A DNA stretch of 64,000 bases from F23-D06 sp045130275 (lineage in GTDB: Bacteria; Bacteroidota; Bacteroidia; Bacteroidales; WCHB1-69): the NCBI GenBank assembly GCA_045130275.1, contig JBGUPL010000110.1, forward strand, positions 1 to 64,000. Reading direction: 5' to 3'. This document shows, one piece after another, positions 18,501-27,529 of this stretch. Below the pieces are notes generated by a model. It was given only the letters and a program-made list of their open reading frames with translations, was not told the origin of the DNA and did no database searches. The number at the start of each line of letters is the position of its first letter. The first letter of the stretch is position 1. The position numbers and the translations under genes are program-made.

Positions 18501-21500
18501 CCCGTGTTCGGTATCACCTCACTGCTGAAACCGTTGGACTCGATACGACCGCTGTAGTAATATGTGGTCGGCCCGTAAATCGGATCTGTGGTAAAGCTGC
18601 TGCCTTCAGCAATGGCTTGGTTGTCAGTAGCGTTTTCGTAGAAATAATAGTGATTCAACGGAGCAGAAGAAGGCGTTACAGTATGTGTGCCACCATAAGG
18701 AACCGTGAATGACAAGGCCTGAGGTGCTTGAGGCAATGCCGGGAAGTACATGGTGCCTGAAATGGTGTCGTTAGCTTTATAGACTTGCAGATTGGGATCG
18801 ACAGGAGTGGTATAAATCAAGTATTGGTAGATTCTATTCTGCGTCGTCGAGCCAAGATTGATACCGTTGTCAAACGTGATGGTATCCAACTGCAAGGAAG
18901 AGATCGGCGTACTGATCGTACTCGTTCCGTTCACAGTGGCTGAGCCAGTGAAGTTGGCGTTCAACTTGAACGTTCCAGCCGGGATCTGGGTGTTTGAGGT
19001 CGTATCCTGATTCATCACCGACACCTGCAGTTGCGGGTTCAACGAAGTGGCGCACTGATAGGACACCGGGTAAATCAGCTCTTCTGTACTCAAATCATAT
19101 TGCGGCGTGAAAATATCGACAATCACTTTGATACGTTTGGTAATACAGTTACTCTGCTGTGTCTTACCTGACATCCAGTAAACAGCAGTACTATACAAAG
19201 GATCCGTAGTCATATACTGCGCAGCGGTGGTTGTAGTATGCACCGGAGTGGCAGCATCCTGCGAATCATAGAAATAGTACTGTGTGATGTCGGAAGGTCT
19301 GTCTGCCGGTTGCAGTATTGTGTAAGGTTGCGTATAACTACCCTGGTAAACAATGCTGTCGGGCAAATGAGCCGTGCGGGTTGACTGCAACGTACCGCTG
19401 ATGGTGTCATTGCCGCCATAAACCACCGTCTCATTATTTAATGTAGTATATATAGTATAGTTAAAAGTAATGTTGTTTGTAGGAGCGCTGAAATCGAACG
19501 GAGTAGCGAATTCCACAACCTTCACTTCCTCAGGGCTGAAAGGTTCCGCAACAGTGTGGGTGATTTCTGAGCCATTGAAAATGGCATGCACAACCACCTT
19601 GTTGGCCGGGATTGCGGTATTCAACATGTTCTTCACCTGAACTTGGATATTTTCATTATACAAAGCACAACCGGATTCAGGATAGAGCAATTCCTGAGTC
19701 TCCACATCATAATCCGGAATGTCAGGCACATGGAGGTAAACCGGAACCTTCACACTACCACAATCCAAGTTGGCCACCGTGAATCGAGCATTAAGACGCT
19801 TAGACACATTCGTGTAGGCACTGGCCATCTGTGCCATGGTGTTGGCAGCCTTCTTTTGACATTGCACGATTCCCGTTGGAGAGTTCGTCATATAGAATTG
19901 AGGATAACTTTGAGCACCCGACACATATTGTCCGCAGTTGTTACATTGTGTACCCGAACCCGTGCAGTAGTCAGCGCAATTGGTTTCCATGAAGATTTCC
20001 AAGTTGCCGCTATTGAAGTCAAACGGAGTCAGCATGTCAAAATAGAACCAGCCGGTATGATCAAAGAAGACACGGTCGTCAAGGACAAGCGTAGCGCCCA
20101 ACACCTCGTCTTCCCAGTTCACAGCAGTGGAGGAGTAAACGTTGTCATCCGTGCACTTCATGTAAATCTTCATCGGGATACCAGCAGCAGCGGCAGCCGT
20201 GGAGGCGGACTTCACATTCAAGGCGAAAGAGGTGATCGTACCGTGACCGACCTCCTGCTCCAAGTAAATCGTACGGCCGCGGGAATAGCCGTTCGTGAAC
20301 GTGAACGGGTCCGTGCCGGAGCCCGTGCCCGTGCCCACAATCACATCATCCACAGTACCGGGATTAGCGGTCACATAATACGTGGTGTCGAAATAGATGA
20401 TCGGGGTGGTGTAGGTATTGCCATAACCCAGCAAATTCCATGACTCGTAACCGGCGCTGGTAAACCAACCAAGCACTCCTTGCGGAATAGCGGCAGGCAA
20501 CTGGGCCGTCAACGTCGTGGGCGTGTGGTAGTTGACAATGACCGTGTCCTGCACGATCGGTGTCACCGCCTTACCCTTGGAAATCACCGTAAGTGCCAAC
20601 GTATCGTTGAACGTCAATCTGTCTTGCGTAAGCTTGGTTGCCCAAACCTTCACAGCATAGTTGACATCCTGATACAACTGGTTATTGGTGAAGTCATAAA
20701 TGCTGTTGAACGTGAACACCGTGGTTTCGTGGCTGTGAAGCGTGTCGGTGAAATTCTCCGTCACCACACTGCCTCCATTGACGGTGTAATGCAACTGGAT
20801 CGGAGGAACGATGTCCGTGGTACCGTTGTTTGTGAGCAGGACATTCAGATGCTCGTGTCCAAGGTCACAACCGGAAACCGGGTGAACCAGCTCCAGCAGA
20901 GCGACATCGTTGATATACGGAGTGTCCACCACCGCACCGATCATGAATCGGCCGGAAAGTTGCGGCTCATAAGTTCCATTGTTCAAGTAATAGAATGTGG
21001 AATCGCGCAACGGAGTCTCAACCTGAGCGCACAGATAGTTACCATGAGAGAGCATTTCCAAACCCACGTAGAATTCACTGACTGTGTTCGTCAAAGCGAA
21101 ATTGTGAATCGGAATAATATTCCAAGCGCCTTGCTGCAGAGAGCTGAATTCCACCACCTGCGAAGTAGCCAGAACATTGCCGGAAGCATCGGAAACGAAA
21201 GCCTTGAATCCGTTCTCAGGATCAGCAATGTAAGTTTGGTCATAATAGTATTTCACAGCGGTCACAGCCAACTCTTCGTTGGTTTTGTAACGCACACACG
21301 GACGGATAATGGTGTTGTAATCACCAATCAGCACAATGTCGTTGGTTGTGTCGGCATAGTTAGCCACATTCAGGTTGGCCTCCATACGCCAATGTTTGCT
21401 GTTATTGATATTGTGCATGTCATTGGCACAACGCACCTCCACATCCTTGACTTCGTTGACGTTGTACAAATGGTCGGGGAAGGTGATAATCGTCTCTGTG

Positions 21501-24500
21501 TTAGGAGCCAATGACGGAATCAAAAGCGTATCCTGCCACGGGGCCTCCGTAGCACCGGTAACATTCAAATAGACAGGAATATTCGACTGCGCCTGTGAGC
21601 CCTCGTTTCTCACAACGGCGCTGACAACGCCGCGCATCTCATATTGCGTCGGAGTCTCACCGGCACTGTAAATCTTGGTGACGGCAATGTCATTCGGGAA
21701 CAAACTTCTGACACGGATACGGTCCACATTAAGGTTGTTACCAGCCTTTGACGTGGCGTCGAACGCGATATACACGCAACCCGTGGACACATAGTTGGAG
21801 AGGTCAAAGACATAGCGCTCCCACGTAGGAGTGGTGGCAGATTGTTTGTAACGCTTGATAGGAGCGGTCGTTTGACCCTGGGGAATGAGGTTCGAATAAT
21901 TGACGCCTCCGTCAGTGGAAATCTTCACCGTCATCTCATCGTTCTTGTTGTTCGCGGAATTGGTGTTGTCGTGCGCGAACCACAATTCCAAAATGGGATT
22001 GGTGGCCGTATTCAACACGGTCACGGGAAGAATGGCGCGTGAAGATGTGTTGGCGGCGAAGTTCTTGGAGTTGAAGAAGAGACGTCCAGTACCATACACC
22101 GGCATGATGGTCGGATTGACGCCCTCGCCGTTCTGGAATGTCCAGTTACCAGCACCGGAGAGCTGCTCAATTGTCCAAGTCTGCGCTGTTCCATTGCTGA
22201 AGTTCTCCTCGTAGTCAGGGATAATATATTCCAAAGTGAAATTCTGTCTCAACGTGTCATTGGCATGCTGGTTGTCACCCGGAACATTGATAATCATTGT
22301 GAAGTCAACCGGCTGGTTGCTGGGAATAACCACACCGGAAGTGAGCACTTTGTTCATCGAATTCATCGGGGCCAAAGAGCCGGTGTTCATATTTATCGTC
22401 TGGTTGATATTCAACGAATTGGAAATAAGTTGAATGGTGGCCGGCGTGGACGCGAAGTTGAGTGTGTGACCACCCTTGTTGGTAACCTTCACCGTAATCT
22501 CATAAGAGCTTTGCGGACACTCGCCGAGCACAGGACTGACGATAGAGGTCAATTCTCCATCAACGTTGGGGATGACGTTAGCGTAAGCACCCATATAGGT
22601 CAGTTCCGAACGGTCGATGCCGCGGATATCTTTCATCACAGGTGATTGGCGCCAACACTCCAAACCGGACATAGGATCGGGAAGCAAACTCTCGTCTTCA
22701 TTGGCGATCGTCGGCATCATAGAGATGTTGTCGGTCAAGGTGCTGATGGCATTTTCCAGTTCGGCCACTGTATAACGGGCAACCGTCTTATAGGCAATGA
22801 CGCCGGAAGTGGAATAGAAATCATTGAAGGTACCCGTCGCAGTCGCATTAGCGTTCAAATACAAGGGATAGTCTGTATTGTCAGCCGTGACCGTCTTGTT
22901 CATGAAAATATTGTTGTGAAGGAAGGTGTTGCCGGCACCATTGGAAATGTAGATCGCGGCCGTGTTGGAGAACGGTGCGTCAGATTTCACCAGCACACTG
23001 TTGTTAATCACCTTCAGGTCATTGCTGTTGTTAATATGGATTGCATAACTGTTGTTGGCCGTCACAGGGTAGAGAATCACTTCATTGTCAAGAATATGGC
23101 CGTCCATATTCGTGTTCGTGTTGTGAGTGGAGCTACTGCTGTTGACATAAATGGCGGCAGGGCCGTTACCCACCTTGAGGTGGTTGTCACGGATGTAATA
23201 ATCCTGCAAAGTGGCATTGGTCAAATAAACACCATATTCCATCTTCGTGACAGAATCCACGGTATTACCTGCAATGTCTATGCCTGTCGGATAACTGACA
23301 TAAACAGCGGTGAAGTTCTGCGGGTTCGATGAAGAGTATTGTTTGATATGGTTATTGGAAATCACACCATTGGTGTAGCTGAAGACAACACCTCTGTAAC
23401 AAGCAGTGATATCACAGTTGTCTATCGTGATGAGATTTCGTTTGTTGTTAGCACCCACGTAGTTGAAGCCCACATTGCCGCCACCGATCGTACAATTACG
23501 GAAGGTGATGGTATCCGGCACGCCGGTGGTTGCGGTTGTACGGCTCACCGCACAACTGGTGAGATCTGTGGTGTTGACGTTCTTGGAATTAATCGTACAG
23601 CCATCGAACAGAATGTTCCGGCTACCGTTTCCACGGATCACCACACCTCTTGACACGTTGGTGTCGTTGGCCTGGATGGTGAGGTTCTTGAAGATGTAAT
23701 CCTTGACATTCACCAAAGTCACCGCGCCGAAGATGTTCGCGCCGTTATCCAGGTTGTCGTTCACAATAATGACGCTGTTCGGATTGTCACCTTGGAAAGT
23801 GATAGTATTGACCGATGACTGACCGATGTAATTCTGATCGAAGTCGAACTCCGTATAGGTGCCGGGGCGCAGATGGAAAACGGCAGGACCGCCCAAACCG
23901 CAGTAGTCAAGGGCTTCCTTGACCGCCGTCATGTTGGCGAAATCCGGGTTGGTGCCACCTACGGTGTAATGGCCTTGCAACAGGCTGTCGCAAGCGTACG
24001 GGTTGATACGGAGGGTATCGTTCATGTGGTAACCGTCGGCTTGCCCGTTACGAGTGGTCACATATACGGTCACATAGTTGTAACCGTGGGTCGGTGTGAA
24101 AGAGCCCAACGATTGAGACGACGGGATGTCGAAACAAATGTCGCCGGTCCAGTTGTGCGTGCTGGTATGCGTCAAAGTGCCGGCTTCGCTACGCACCTCG
24201 ATCTTAAAGGTACCGGAAATCATCTCGTTTGCCGTCGGGGAGTTCTGCGCGTCGCTTCGGTTGGTGAAGAAAACGCTCACATCTTGCGGGACGCCCGTAA
24301 TCAGACAGTGAGGCATGGTGTTCAAACTGTCAAGGCGCACGTCATTCTGATGGATATTGGTATAGTTGTGGTGGGCCACCAGGAATGTGTCAAAACGGGC
24401 CTTACTGCCGTGGGTGTCCTCCATGTAGATATGGTAGTAAATTGTATCCTGATAACAAATTGCGGGCAATTGCCACTGTGCGTCAACAGTATGCCCGGAA

Positions 24501-25474
24501 GCAGTTAAGGAATTATTGCTAAAAGCGTTAGTATTGGGCACAACCACTGTCGGACCACTGTTGATTTCATAGCTGAACACCACCGAGCTCAACGCAATGG
24601 TGTCATTATCCGTCAATCTCGATTTGATCGTGTAAGGACCGACATCGTTGGTGAAGTTGTTACCGACGTTATAGTAAAACGGGGCGACCATCGTGATGCG
24701 CGGAGCGATAAGCTCACAGTTGGAGAGCAACACCACGACATTGTCGAGATACCAGCCTGCGCAGTCCTGCGTACCCGTGGAAGAAGAGGTCGGCTTGGAC
24801 AAACGGAACTGGAAACGGACGTGAGTCGGATTCGCGATATCCGGGTCTTGAAGCAAAAATTGCGAGACATCGAATTTCTCGTGGTGCCACCATGCATTGG
24901 TCGGTACGGCGGTCATGCTGCTCGCCTGCCAGTTGGAATAGGCACTCTGCGAGAACTTACCACTGGTGATGTTGCTGGTTCCCTTAGCCTCACCATAGTA
25001 AAAAGCACTGGTACTACTGAAATTCAACAACTTCCATTGTCCCCAATTGAAATTCCCGTCTTCGTCAATACCGTTCGCCAACTGGTAGTAGATGGCGGTA
25101 TTATCGATCTGGTGAACCTTGCAGATGTGATCAAAGTCAACATAGACATGGCTCAGCACAAAAGGAGTTGTGTTAAGCGGGAACGCGGCCGTAGTGGCGT
25201 TGCTGTTACCATTGGCGTTGTAAACCGGCGAATGGTAACATTTCGGCGATGACTTGTACAGCTGGTAGTTGTTCGGCCAGTCGTCATAGGTCACACCAAC
25301 ACCGGCGACACGCCAGTCACCCAATGTACCACCCAAATTGGAACCGGTGGTGGGGGTCATCGTGTGGGTCGGGCCATCGAAATTTTCCGAATAAATGGTC
25401 ATCGTGTCCATCGGTTGCGCAAGCAACATCGCAGGCACCATAACTGCCATCAAAACAAATAGGAGTCGTTTCAT
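15527..25474 (-). CDS. Giant (3,315-residue) T9SS-secreted adhesin-like protein
   Basis: This is the largest gene in the window. Order: signal peptide (MKRLLFVLMAVMVPAMLLAQ); a jelly-roll or MAM-like module to about 300; a right-handed beta-helix at about 505-960 (short FRNCTIGGGN and ITIDNCDIT rungs); many CARDB/Ig-like repeats with the theme VTNKGG or VRNEGSQAQSNIPV; a GEVED domain at about 2630-2800 (FIDYNRNGEFE ... GEGETEDYAVLL); and a type A T9SS sorting domain from about 3228 (LGQNVPNPSITVTRIPYSV ... GAYFYTIYYNEVVLTKKMVV). No protease or glycosidase motif is visible. A surface adhesin or matrix role is inferred. The ATG at 25474 is preferred over an in-frame TTG three codons upstream. 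A -7 element lies at 25624-25631. Confidence 0.88.
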   Translation of the reverse strand: MKRLLFVLMAVMVPAMLLAQPMDTMTIYSENFDGPTHTMTPTTGSNLGGTLGDWRVAGVGVTYDDWPNNYQLYKSSPKCYHSPVYNANGNSNATTAAFPLNTTPFVLSHVYVDFDHICKVHQIDNTAIYYQLANGIDEDGNFNWGQWKLLNFSSTSAFYYGEAKGTSNITSGKFSQSAYSNWQASSMTAVPTNAWWHHEKFDVSQFLLQDPDIANPTHVRFQFRLSKPTSSSTGTQDCAGWYLDNVVVLLSNCELIAPRITMVAPFYYNVGNNFTNDVGPYTIKSRLTDNDTIALSSVVFSYEINSGPTVVVPNTNAFSNNSLTASGHTVDAQWQLPAICYQDTIYYHIYMEDTHGSKARFDTFLVAHHNYTNIHQNDVRLDSLNTMPHCLITGVPQDVSVFFTNRSDAQNSPTANEMISGTFKIEVRSEAGTLTHTSTHNWTGDICFDIPSSQSLGSFTPTHGYNYVTVYVTTRNGQADGYHMNDTLRINPYACDSLLQGHYTVGGTNPDFANMTAVKEALDYCGLGGPAVFHLRPGTYTEFDFDQNYIGQSSVNTITFQGDNPNSVIIVNDNLDNGANIFGAVTLVNVKDYIFKNLTIQANDTNVSRGVVIRGNGSRNILFDGCTINSKNVNTTDLTSCAVSRTTATTGVPDTITFRNCTIGGGNVGFNYVGANNKRNLITIDNCDITACYRGVVFSYTNGVISNNHIKQYSSSNPQNFTAVYVSYPTGIDIAGNTVDSVTKMEYGVYLTNATLQDYYIRDNHLKVGNGPAAIYVNSSSSTHNTNTNMDGHILDNEVILYPVTANNSYAIHINNSNDLKVINNSVLVKSDAPFSNTAAIYISNGAGNTFLHNNIFMNKTVTADNTDYPLYLNANATATGTFNDFYSTSGVIAYKTVARYTVAELENAISTLTDNISMMPTIANEDESLLPDPMSGLECWRQSPVMKDIRGIDRSELTYMGAYANVIPNVDGELTSIVSPVLGECPQSSYEITVKVTNKGGHTLNFASTPATIQLISNSLNINQTINMNTGSLAPMNSMNKVLTSGVVIPSNQPVDFTMIINVPGDNQHANDTLRQNFTLEYIIPDYEENFSNGTAQTWTIEQLSGAGNWTFQNGEGVNPTIMPVYGTGRLFFNSKNFAANTSSRAILPVTVLNTATNPILELWFAHDNTNSANNKNDEMTVKISTDGGVNYSNLIPQGQTTAPIKRYKQSATTPTWERYVFDLSNYVSTGCVYIAFDATSKAGNNLNVDRIRVRSLFPNDIAVTKIYSAGETPTQYEMRGVVSAVVRNEGSQAQSNIPVYLNVTGATEAPWQDTLLIPSLAPNTETIITFPDHLYNVNEVKDVEVRCANDMHNINNSKHWRMEANLNVANYADTTNDIVLIGDYNTIIRPCVRYKTNEELAVTAVKYYYDQTYIADPENGFKAFVSDASGNVLATSQVVEFSSLQQGAWNIIPIHNFALTNTVSEFYVGLEMLSHGNYLCAQVETPLRDSTFYYLNNGTYEPQLSGRFMIGAVVDTPYINDVALLELVHPVSGCDLGHEHLNVLLTNNGTTDIVPPIQLHYTVNGGSVVTENFTDTLHSHETTVFTFNSIYDFTNNQLYQDVNYAVKVWATKLTQDRLTFNDTLALTVISKGKAVTPIVQDTVIVNYHTPTTLTAQLPAAIPQGVLGWFTSAGYESWNLLGYGNTYTTPIIYFDTTYYVTANPGTVDDVIVGTGTGSGTDPFTFTNGYSRGRTIYLEQEVGHGTITSFALNVKSASTAAAAAGIPMKIYMKCTDDNVYSSTAVNWEDEVLGATLVLDDRVFFDHTGWFYFDMLTPFDFNSGNLEIFMETNCADYCTGSGTQCNNCGQYVSGAQSYPQFYMTNSPTGIVQCQKKAANTMAQMASAYTNVSKRLNARFTVANLDCGSVKVPVYLHVPDIPDYDVETQELLYPESGCALYNENIQVQVKNMLNTAIPANKVVVHAIFNGSEITHTVAEPFSPEEVKVVEFATPFDFSAPTNNITFNYTIYTTLNNETVVYGGNDTISGTLQSTRTAHLPDSIVYQGSYTQPYTILQPADRPSDITQYYFYDSQDAATPVHTTTTAAQYMTTDPLYSTAVYWMSGKTQQSNCITKRIKVIVDIFTPQYDLSTEELIYPVSYQCATSLNPQLQVSVMNQDTTSNTQIPAGTFKLNANFTGSATVNGTSTISTPISSLQLDTITFDNGINLGSTTQNRIYQYLIYTTPVDPNLQVYKANDTISGTMYFPALPQAPQALSFTVPYGGTHTVTPSSAPLNHYYFYENATDNQAIAEGSSFTTDPIYGPTTYYYSGRIESNGFSSEVIPNTGSVSCPSNMPFNFDKGHSYAKVLFNKEDMGGVEGRIDSIFFNLCSVEGNGVAIPMKFWLANTADAQAIATGNTSINWPTETSNATLVYDGDMFFDQSGWVGFAINGGFDYAGEGLFLYAEHNCGDNSCKNNLGVNPNPKFSNNALPQNSKRMLTNAPSNNNPLTAAATFTLTNSRIQTKFVMNYTCESPKATITINTTVPQHDVGVTAITAPVSQSNTFTANQPVTVTLKNFGSQAASNFPVSYQLANNTPQTQNYTGSLAAGATATMTFTTNADLTSVYFPTPFRAYTGLTTDTYHANDTTTIFLSKEDPCPSRPLALNTGAHITNVTMGSLNNGTAAPYTNHPAAPGNGMYTDYTQTVAPVELILGQEYTISIAHAFTSTGTKTVYKRAFIDYNRNGEFENSEAITISPAITAGEPNAVTLDTFNVDVNANVGLTRMRVICTSVANMNSPCGFYNNNATGEGETEDYAVLLSAPMQVDLGVSDVIHPVGDVCADTNAVMRVQIRNFGTESQTFSMANPVTITANITGAVPGTYTQTVENGMLASNQEMTVTLPNVNLSGLGNYHVNILLTYSGDQYLTNNTRSADAVVSDQTVEQLPFVEPFTPVGEEGSYHFSDDWILDGQYANYKWDMRTGASQNHSFNPSGGPAGDHTSAGTSLAQYGGYATVNGVNSTTNLNKMITLTSRCINMHYRDIYPAELNFYKYLTGQSTSDFDLYVETGSGKYYQQVDHLTKANGSAEWTNHLTVLTPVDEVARLRFTLTNHKYRIDPSIDDINLVVGQPDLRIRVDYPEDKSTATSCLQVNSVVVPQVTIFNDGNSAVEEFDVIFRVGTSNDIVSDTEHVVHHIEPGDTIAYTSVNEYVVTNIDDQWEVRATVKIANDKKEFGNTDQTHSCTNLPVEEFDMEDNVYLGQNVPNPSITVTRIPYSVPAPGKVTLEVVNAAGQVVYTATQEAELGVEYFEVNTTDFAAGAYFYTIYYNEVVLTKKMVVEK

Positions 25475-25623
25475 ATTTATCAATTTTTACTTATTCTAAT
25501 TTGTTTATATTCAAATATTTATATCAAAAAATATCATTTTACAACGTTTGTCAAACCTTATTATGCTATTGTCTGAAGAGGAGTGCAACAAGCCTGCTTC
25601 ACACGAATATACAAATAAGGGGG

Positions 25624-25631
25624 CAAAGATA
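25624..25631 (-). promoter_or_regulatory. -7 element of the giant T9SS gene
   Basis: The minus strand reads TATCTTTG, a consensus -7 element, about 150 bases before the ATG. The leader of roughly 145 bases is long for this genome, where most leaders are 10-30 bases. It holds AT-rich sequence and no recognised riboswitch. Confidence 0.6.
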
Positions 25632-25670
25632 TAAAAAAAAATGAATAAGTCAAGAAAAAAAAACATTTTT

Positions 25671-26627
25671 TTAGCCGCGCAAAATTCCTTCGCATTCAGC
25701 GACCGTTTGAGCAGCCATAAGCATGATTTTCTTTGGTTTGAAATGGGGCACACCACGGAAGTATCCGGAATATTGGGTGCGCATTTCCAGAACGGCCGCA
25801 CGCTCTCCCTTGACCTCCGCGTTCTCCCTGAGATGGCGCATCACCAGATCCACGCGGTCGTCGTAGGACGGGGCCTCAAAGGGGATGCCGTTCAGATAAT
25901 CCCTGATTTGGCGGAATATCCATGGGTTTCCGATGGCTGCGCGTCCGATCATCACGGCATCGACGCCATACTTTTTCTGATAGGCAACGGCCTTCTCGGG
26001 GCTGTCAATATCGCCGTTACCAATCACCGGGATGGTCATCCGGGGGTTGTCCTTGACCTTCCCGATGAGTGTCCAGTCGGCTTCCCCGCCATACTGCTGC
26101 GCGCGGGTCCGCCCGTGAATGGCGATGGCCTGCACACCGACATCCTGCAGACGCTCAGCCACTTCAACGATCGGTTTGTCGGCACTCTCCCACCCCAACC
26201 GGGTCTTCACGGTCACCGGCAGCCCCACCGCCTTGACCACAGCGGATGTGAGTCGCACCATCTTGGGAATATCCTGCAAAATGGCCGATCCAGCGCCTTT
26301 GCTCACGATTTTCTTGACCGGGCACCCCCAGTTGATGTCTATGAAGTCGGGATTCTGCGCCTCGGCACAACGGGCGGCGGACACCAGCGCCTCTTCGGTG
26401 CTGCCAAAAATCTGCACCCCGAACGGACGCTCGCCGTCCTCGAAGTCCATTTTACGGATACTTTTCTCCACTTCGCGCGACAAAGCGTCAGAGGAAATGA
26501 ACTCCGAAATGAGCACATCCGCCCCGAATTCTTTGCAAATACGGCGGAAAGCCCTGTCCGTCACGCCCTCCATGGGAGCCAGATAGACCGGAAAATCATA
26601 CTTGTGCAAAAGTTCTTTTATCGTCAT
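25671..26627 (-). CDS. dusB: tRNA-dihydrouridine synthase
   Basis: This 318-residue flavoenzyme reduces uridines in tRNA. It shows the FMN-barrel start LAPMEGVTDRAFRRI, the catalytic cysteine at 102 in DINWGCPVKKI, KTRLGW, HGRTRAQQYGG, GNGDI and the phosphate-binding GRAAIGNPWIF. Length and motifs fit the DusB subgroup. The ATG at 26627 is preferred over a TTG four codons upstream, because that TTG overlaps the -7 element. Confidence 0.93.
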   Translation of the reverse strand: MTIKELLHKYDFPVYLAPMEGVTDRAFRRICKEFGADVLISEFISSDALSREVEKSIRKMDFEDGERPFGVQIFGSTEEALVSAARCAEAQNPDFIDINWGCPVKKIVSKGAGSAILQDIPKMVRLTSAVVKAVGLPVTVKTRLGWESADKPIVEVAERLQDVGVQAIAIHGRTRAQQYGGEADWTLIGKVKDNPRMTIPVIGNGDIDSPEKAVAYQKKYGVDAVMIGRAAIGNPWIFRQIRDYLNGIPFEAPSYDDRVDLVMRHLRENAEVKGERAAVLEMRTQYSGYFRGVPHFKPKKIMLMAAQTVAECEGILRG

Positions 26628-26636
26628 TTTCGGGCG

Positions 26637-26644
26637 CAAAAATA
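26637..26644 (-). promoter_or_regulatory. -7 element of dusB
   Basis: The minus strand reads TATTTTTG, ending 9 bases before the ATG, which implies a leader of only a few bases. It lies back to back with the plus-strand element at 26652-26659. Confidence 0.65.
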
Positions 26645-26651
26645 ATTTTTT

Positions 26652-26659
26652 TATTTTTG
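26652..26659 (+). promoter_or_regulatory. -7 element of the coiled-coil protein and folD operon
   Basis: TATTTTTG, followed by C, lies 49 bases before the ATG at 26709 and 7 bases from the divergent dusB element, so the two promoters share one short regulatory region. Confidence 0.65.
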
Positions 26660-26708
26660 CAGCTTGGAATTAATCGAAAAAATCAAACATAAAAAAAAAG
26701 AATTCATT

Positions 26709-27527
26709 ATGAAAAAGATCATCGCATTATTCGCTTTTGTAAGCGTAGTGTGCTCATTGTCAGCACAAAAGGTTCATGAAACCACCACCCTCTACGGGAA
26801 AGAGCAACTCACCGGCTTCACCACCACCATCGAAAAAACTCCGGTTGACATCGTGGATAACGCGCTGGCCAACAAGTTCGAGAACAAGCTCAACCTGAAA
26901 GGATCCAAGAAAAAAGGTTATCATGTATATGAAAACCAAAACTGCAGCACTTTCGGCGAAGCCCGCTATGACATTTACTTCACCACCGCCGAGGTCGGCA
27001 AAAAGAAAAACCGTAGCGCCCAGGTGATTTTGGTGGTCTCCACCGGCAACATGAACTGCATCACCTTCGGCAACGACCCGCGCACCTCCCGCAACATCGT
27101 CACCTTCCTCGAGGAGCTGCAATACGACGTGGAGGCCTTCCGCACAGACTTGCGCATCGAAGAGCTGAAGAACGAGATTGCCGCCCTGGAAAAGGAACTC
27201 CAATCCTTGGAGAAAGACCAACTCAAGGTGAAAGACAAAATCACCGCCACCAATGACGAAATGAAGAAAAACGCCGACATGGTGGAAAAAAAGACCAACG
27301 AAATCACCAGATTGCAGGAAAGATATGCCTCTTCACACGATGCCGCGCTGAAAGAGCAGATCTCCGCTCTCGCCAAAGAGAAGAAATCCCTTCAAAAATC
27401 GCAGGACGGTTTGCAAAAGAATCTGCTGGGGCTGAATGACGACCTCTACAAAATAACGAACAAAATCGAGGCCACCAACAAAGCCATCGAGGAGAGACAA
27501 GCGGAACTCAAAAAACTGCAACGCTAA
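26709..27527 (+). CDS. Exported coiled-coil protein of unknown function
   Basis: This 272-residue protein has a signal peptide (MKKIIALFAFVSVVCSLSAQ), a globular part at about 25-145 with a GARYDIYF-like beta region, and a long heptad-rich coiled coil from about 150 to the end (EIAALEKELQSLEKDQLKVK and similar). I do not recognise the family. It is expected in the periplasm or at the outer membrane. The stop is two bases before the folD ATG, so the two are cotranscribed. The ATG at 26709 starts the signal peptide; an upstream in-frame start would add 15 lysine-rich residues. Confidence 0.75.
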   Translation: MKKIIALFAFVSVVCSLSAQKVHETTTLYGKEQLTGFTTTIEKTPVDIVDNALANKFENKLNLKGSKKKGYHVYENQNCSTFGEARYDIYFTTAEVGKKKNRSAQVILVVSTGNMNCITFGNDPRTSRNIVTFLEELQYDVEAFRTDLRIEELKNEIAALEKELQSLEKDQLKVKDKITATNDEMKKNADMVEKKTNEITRLQERYASSHDAALKEQISALAKEKKSLQKSQDGLQKNLLGLNDDLYKITNKIEATNKAIEERQAELKKLQR

Positions 27528-27529
27528 CC

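Noticed and set aside
10731..25474. A secreted protease or glycosidase among the large surface proteins
   Set aside because: No catalytic triad, metal motif or glycosidase signature was seen. The P-like domain in the 948-residue protein lacks an accompanying peptidase domain.
25641..26645. A 334-codon plus-strand frame over dusB
   Set aside because: dusB on the other strand has all catalytic motifs and its own -7 element. The plus frame is a shadow that even reads through both promoters.
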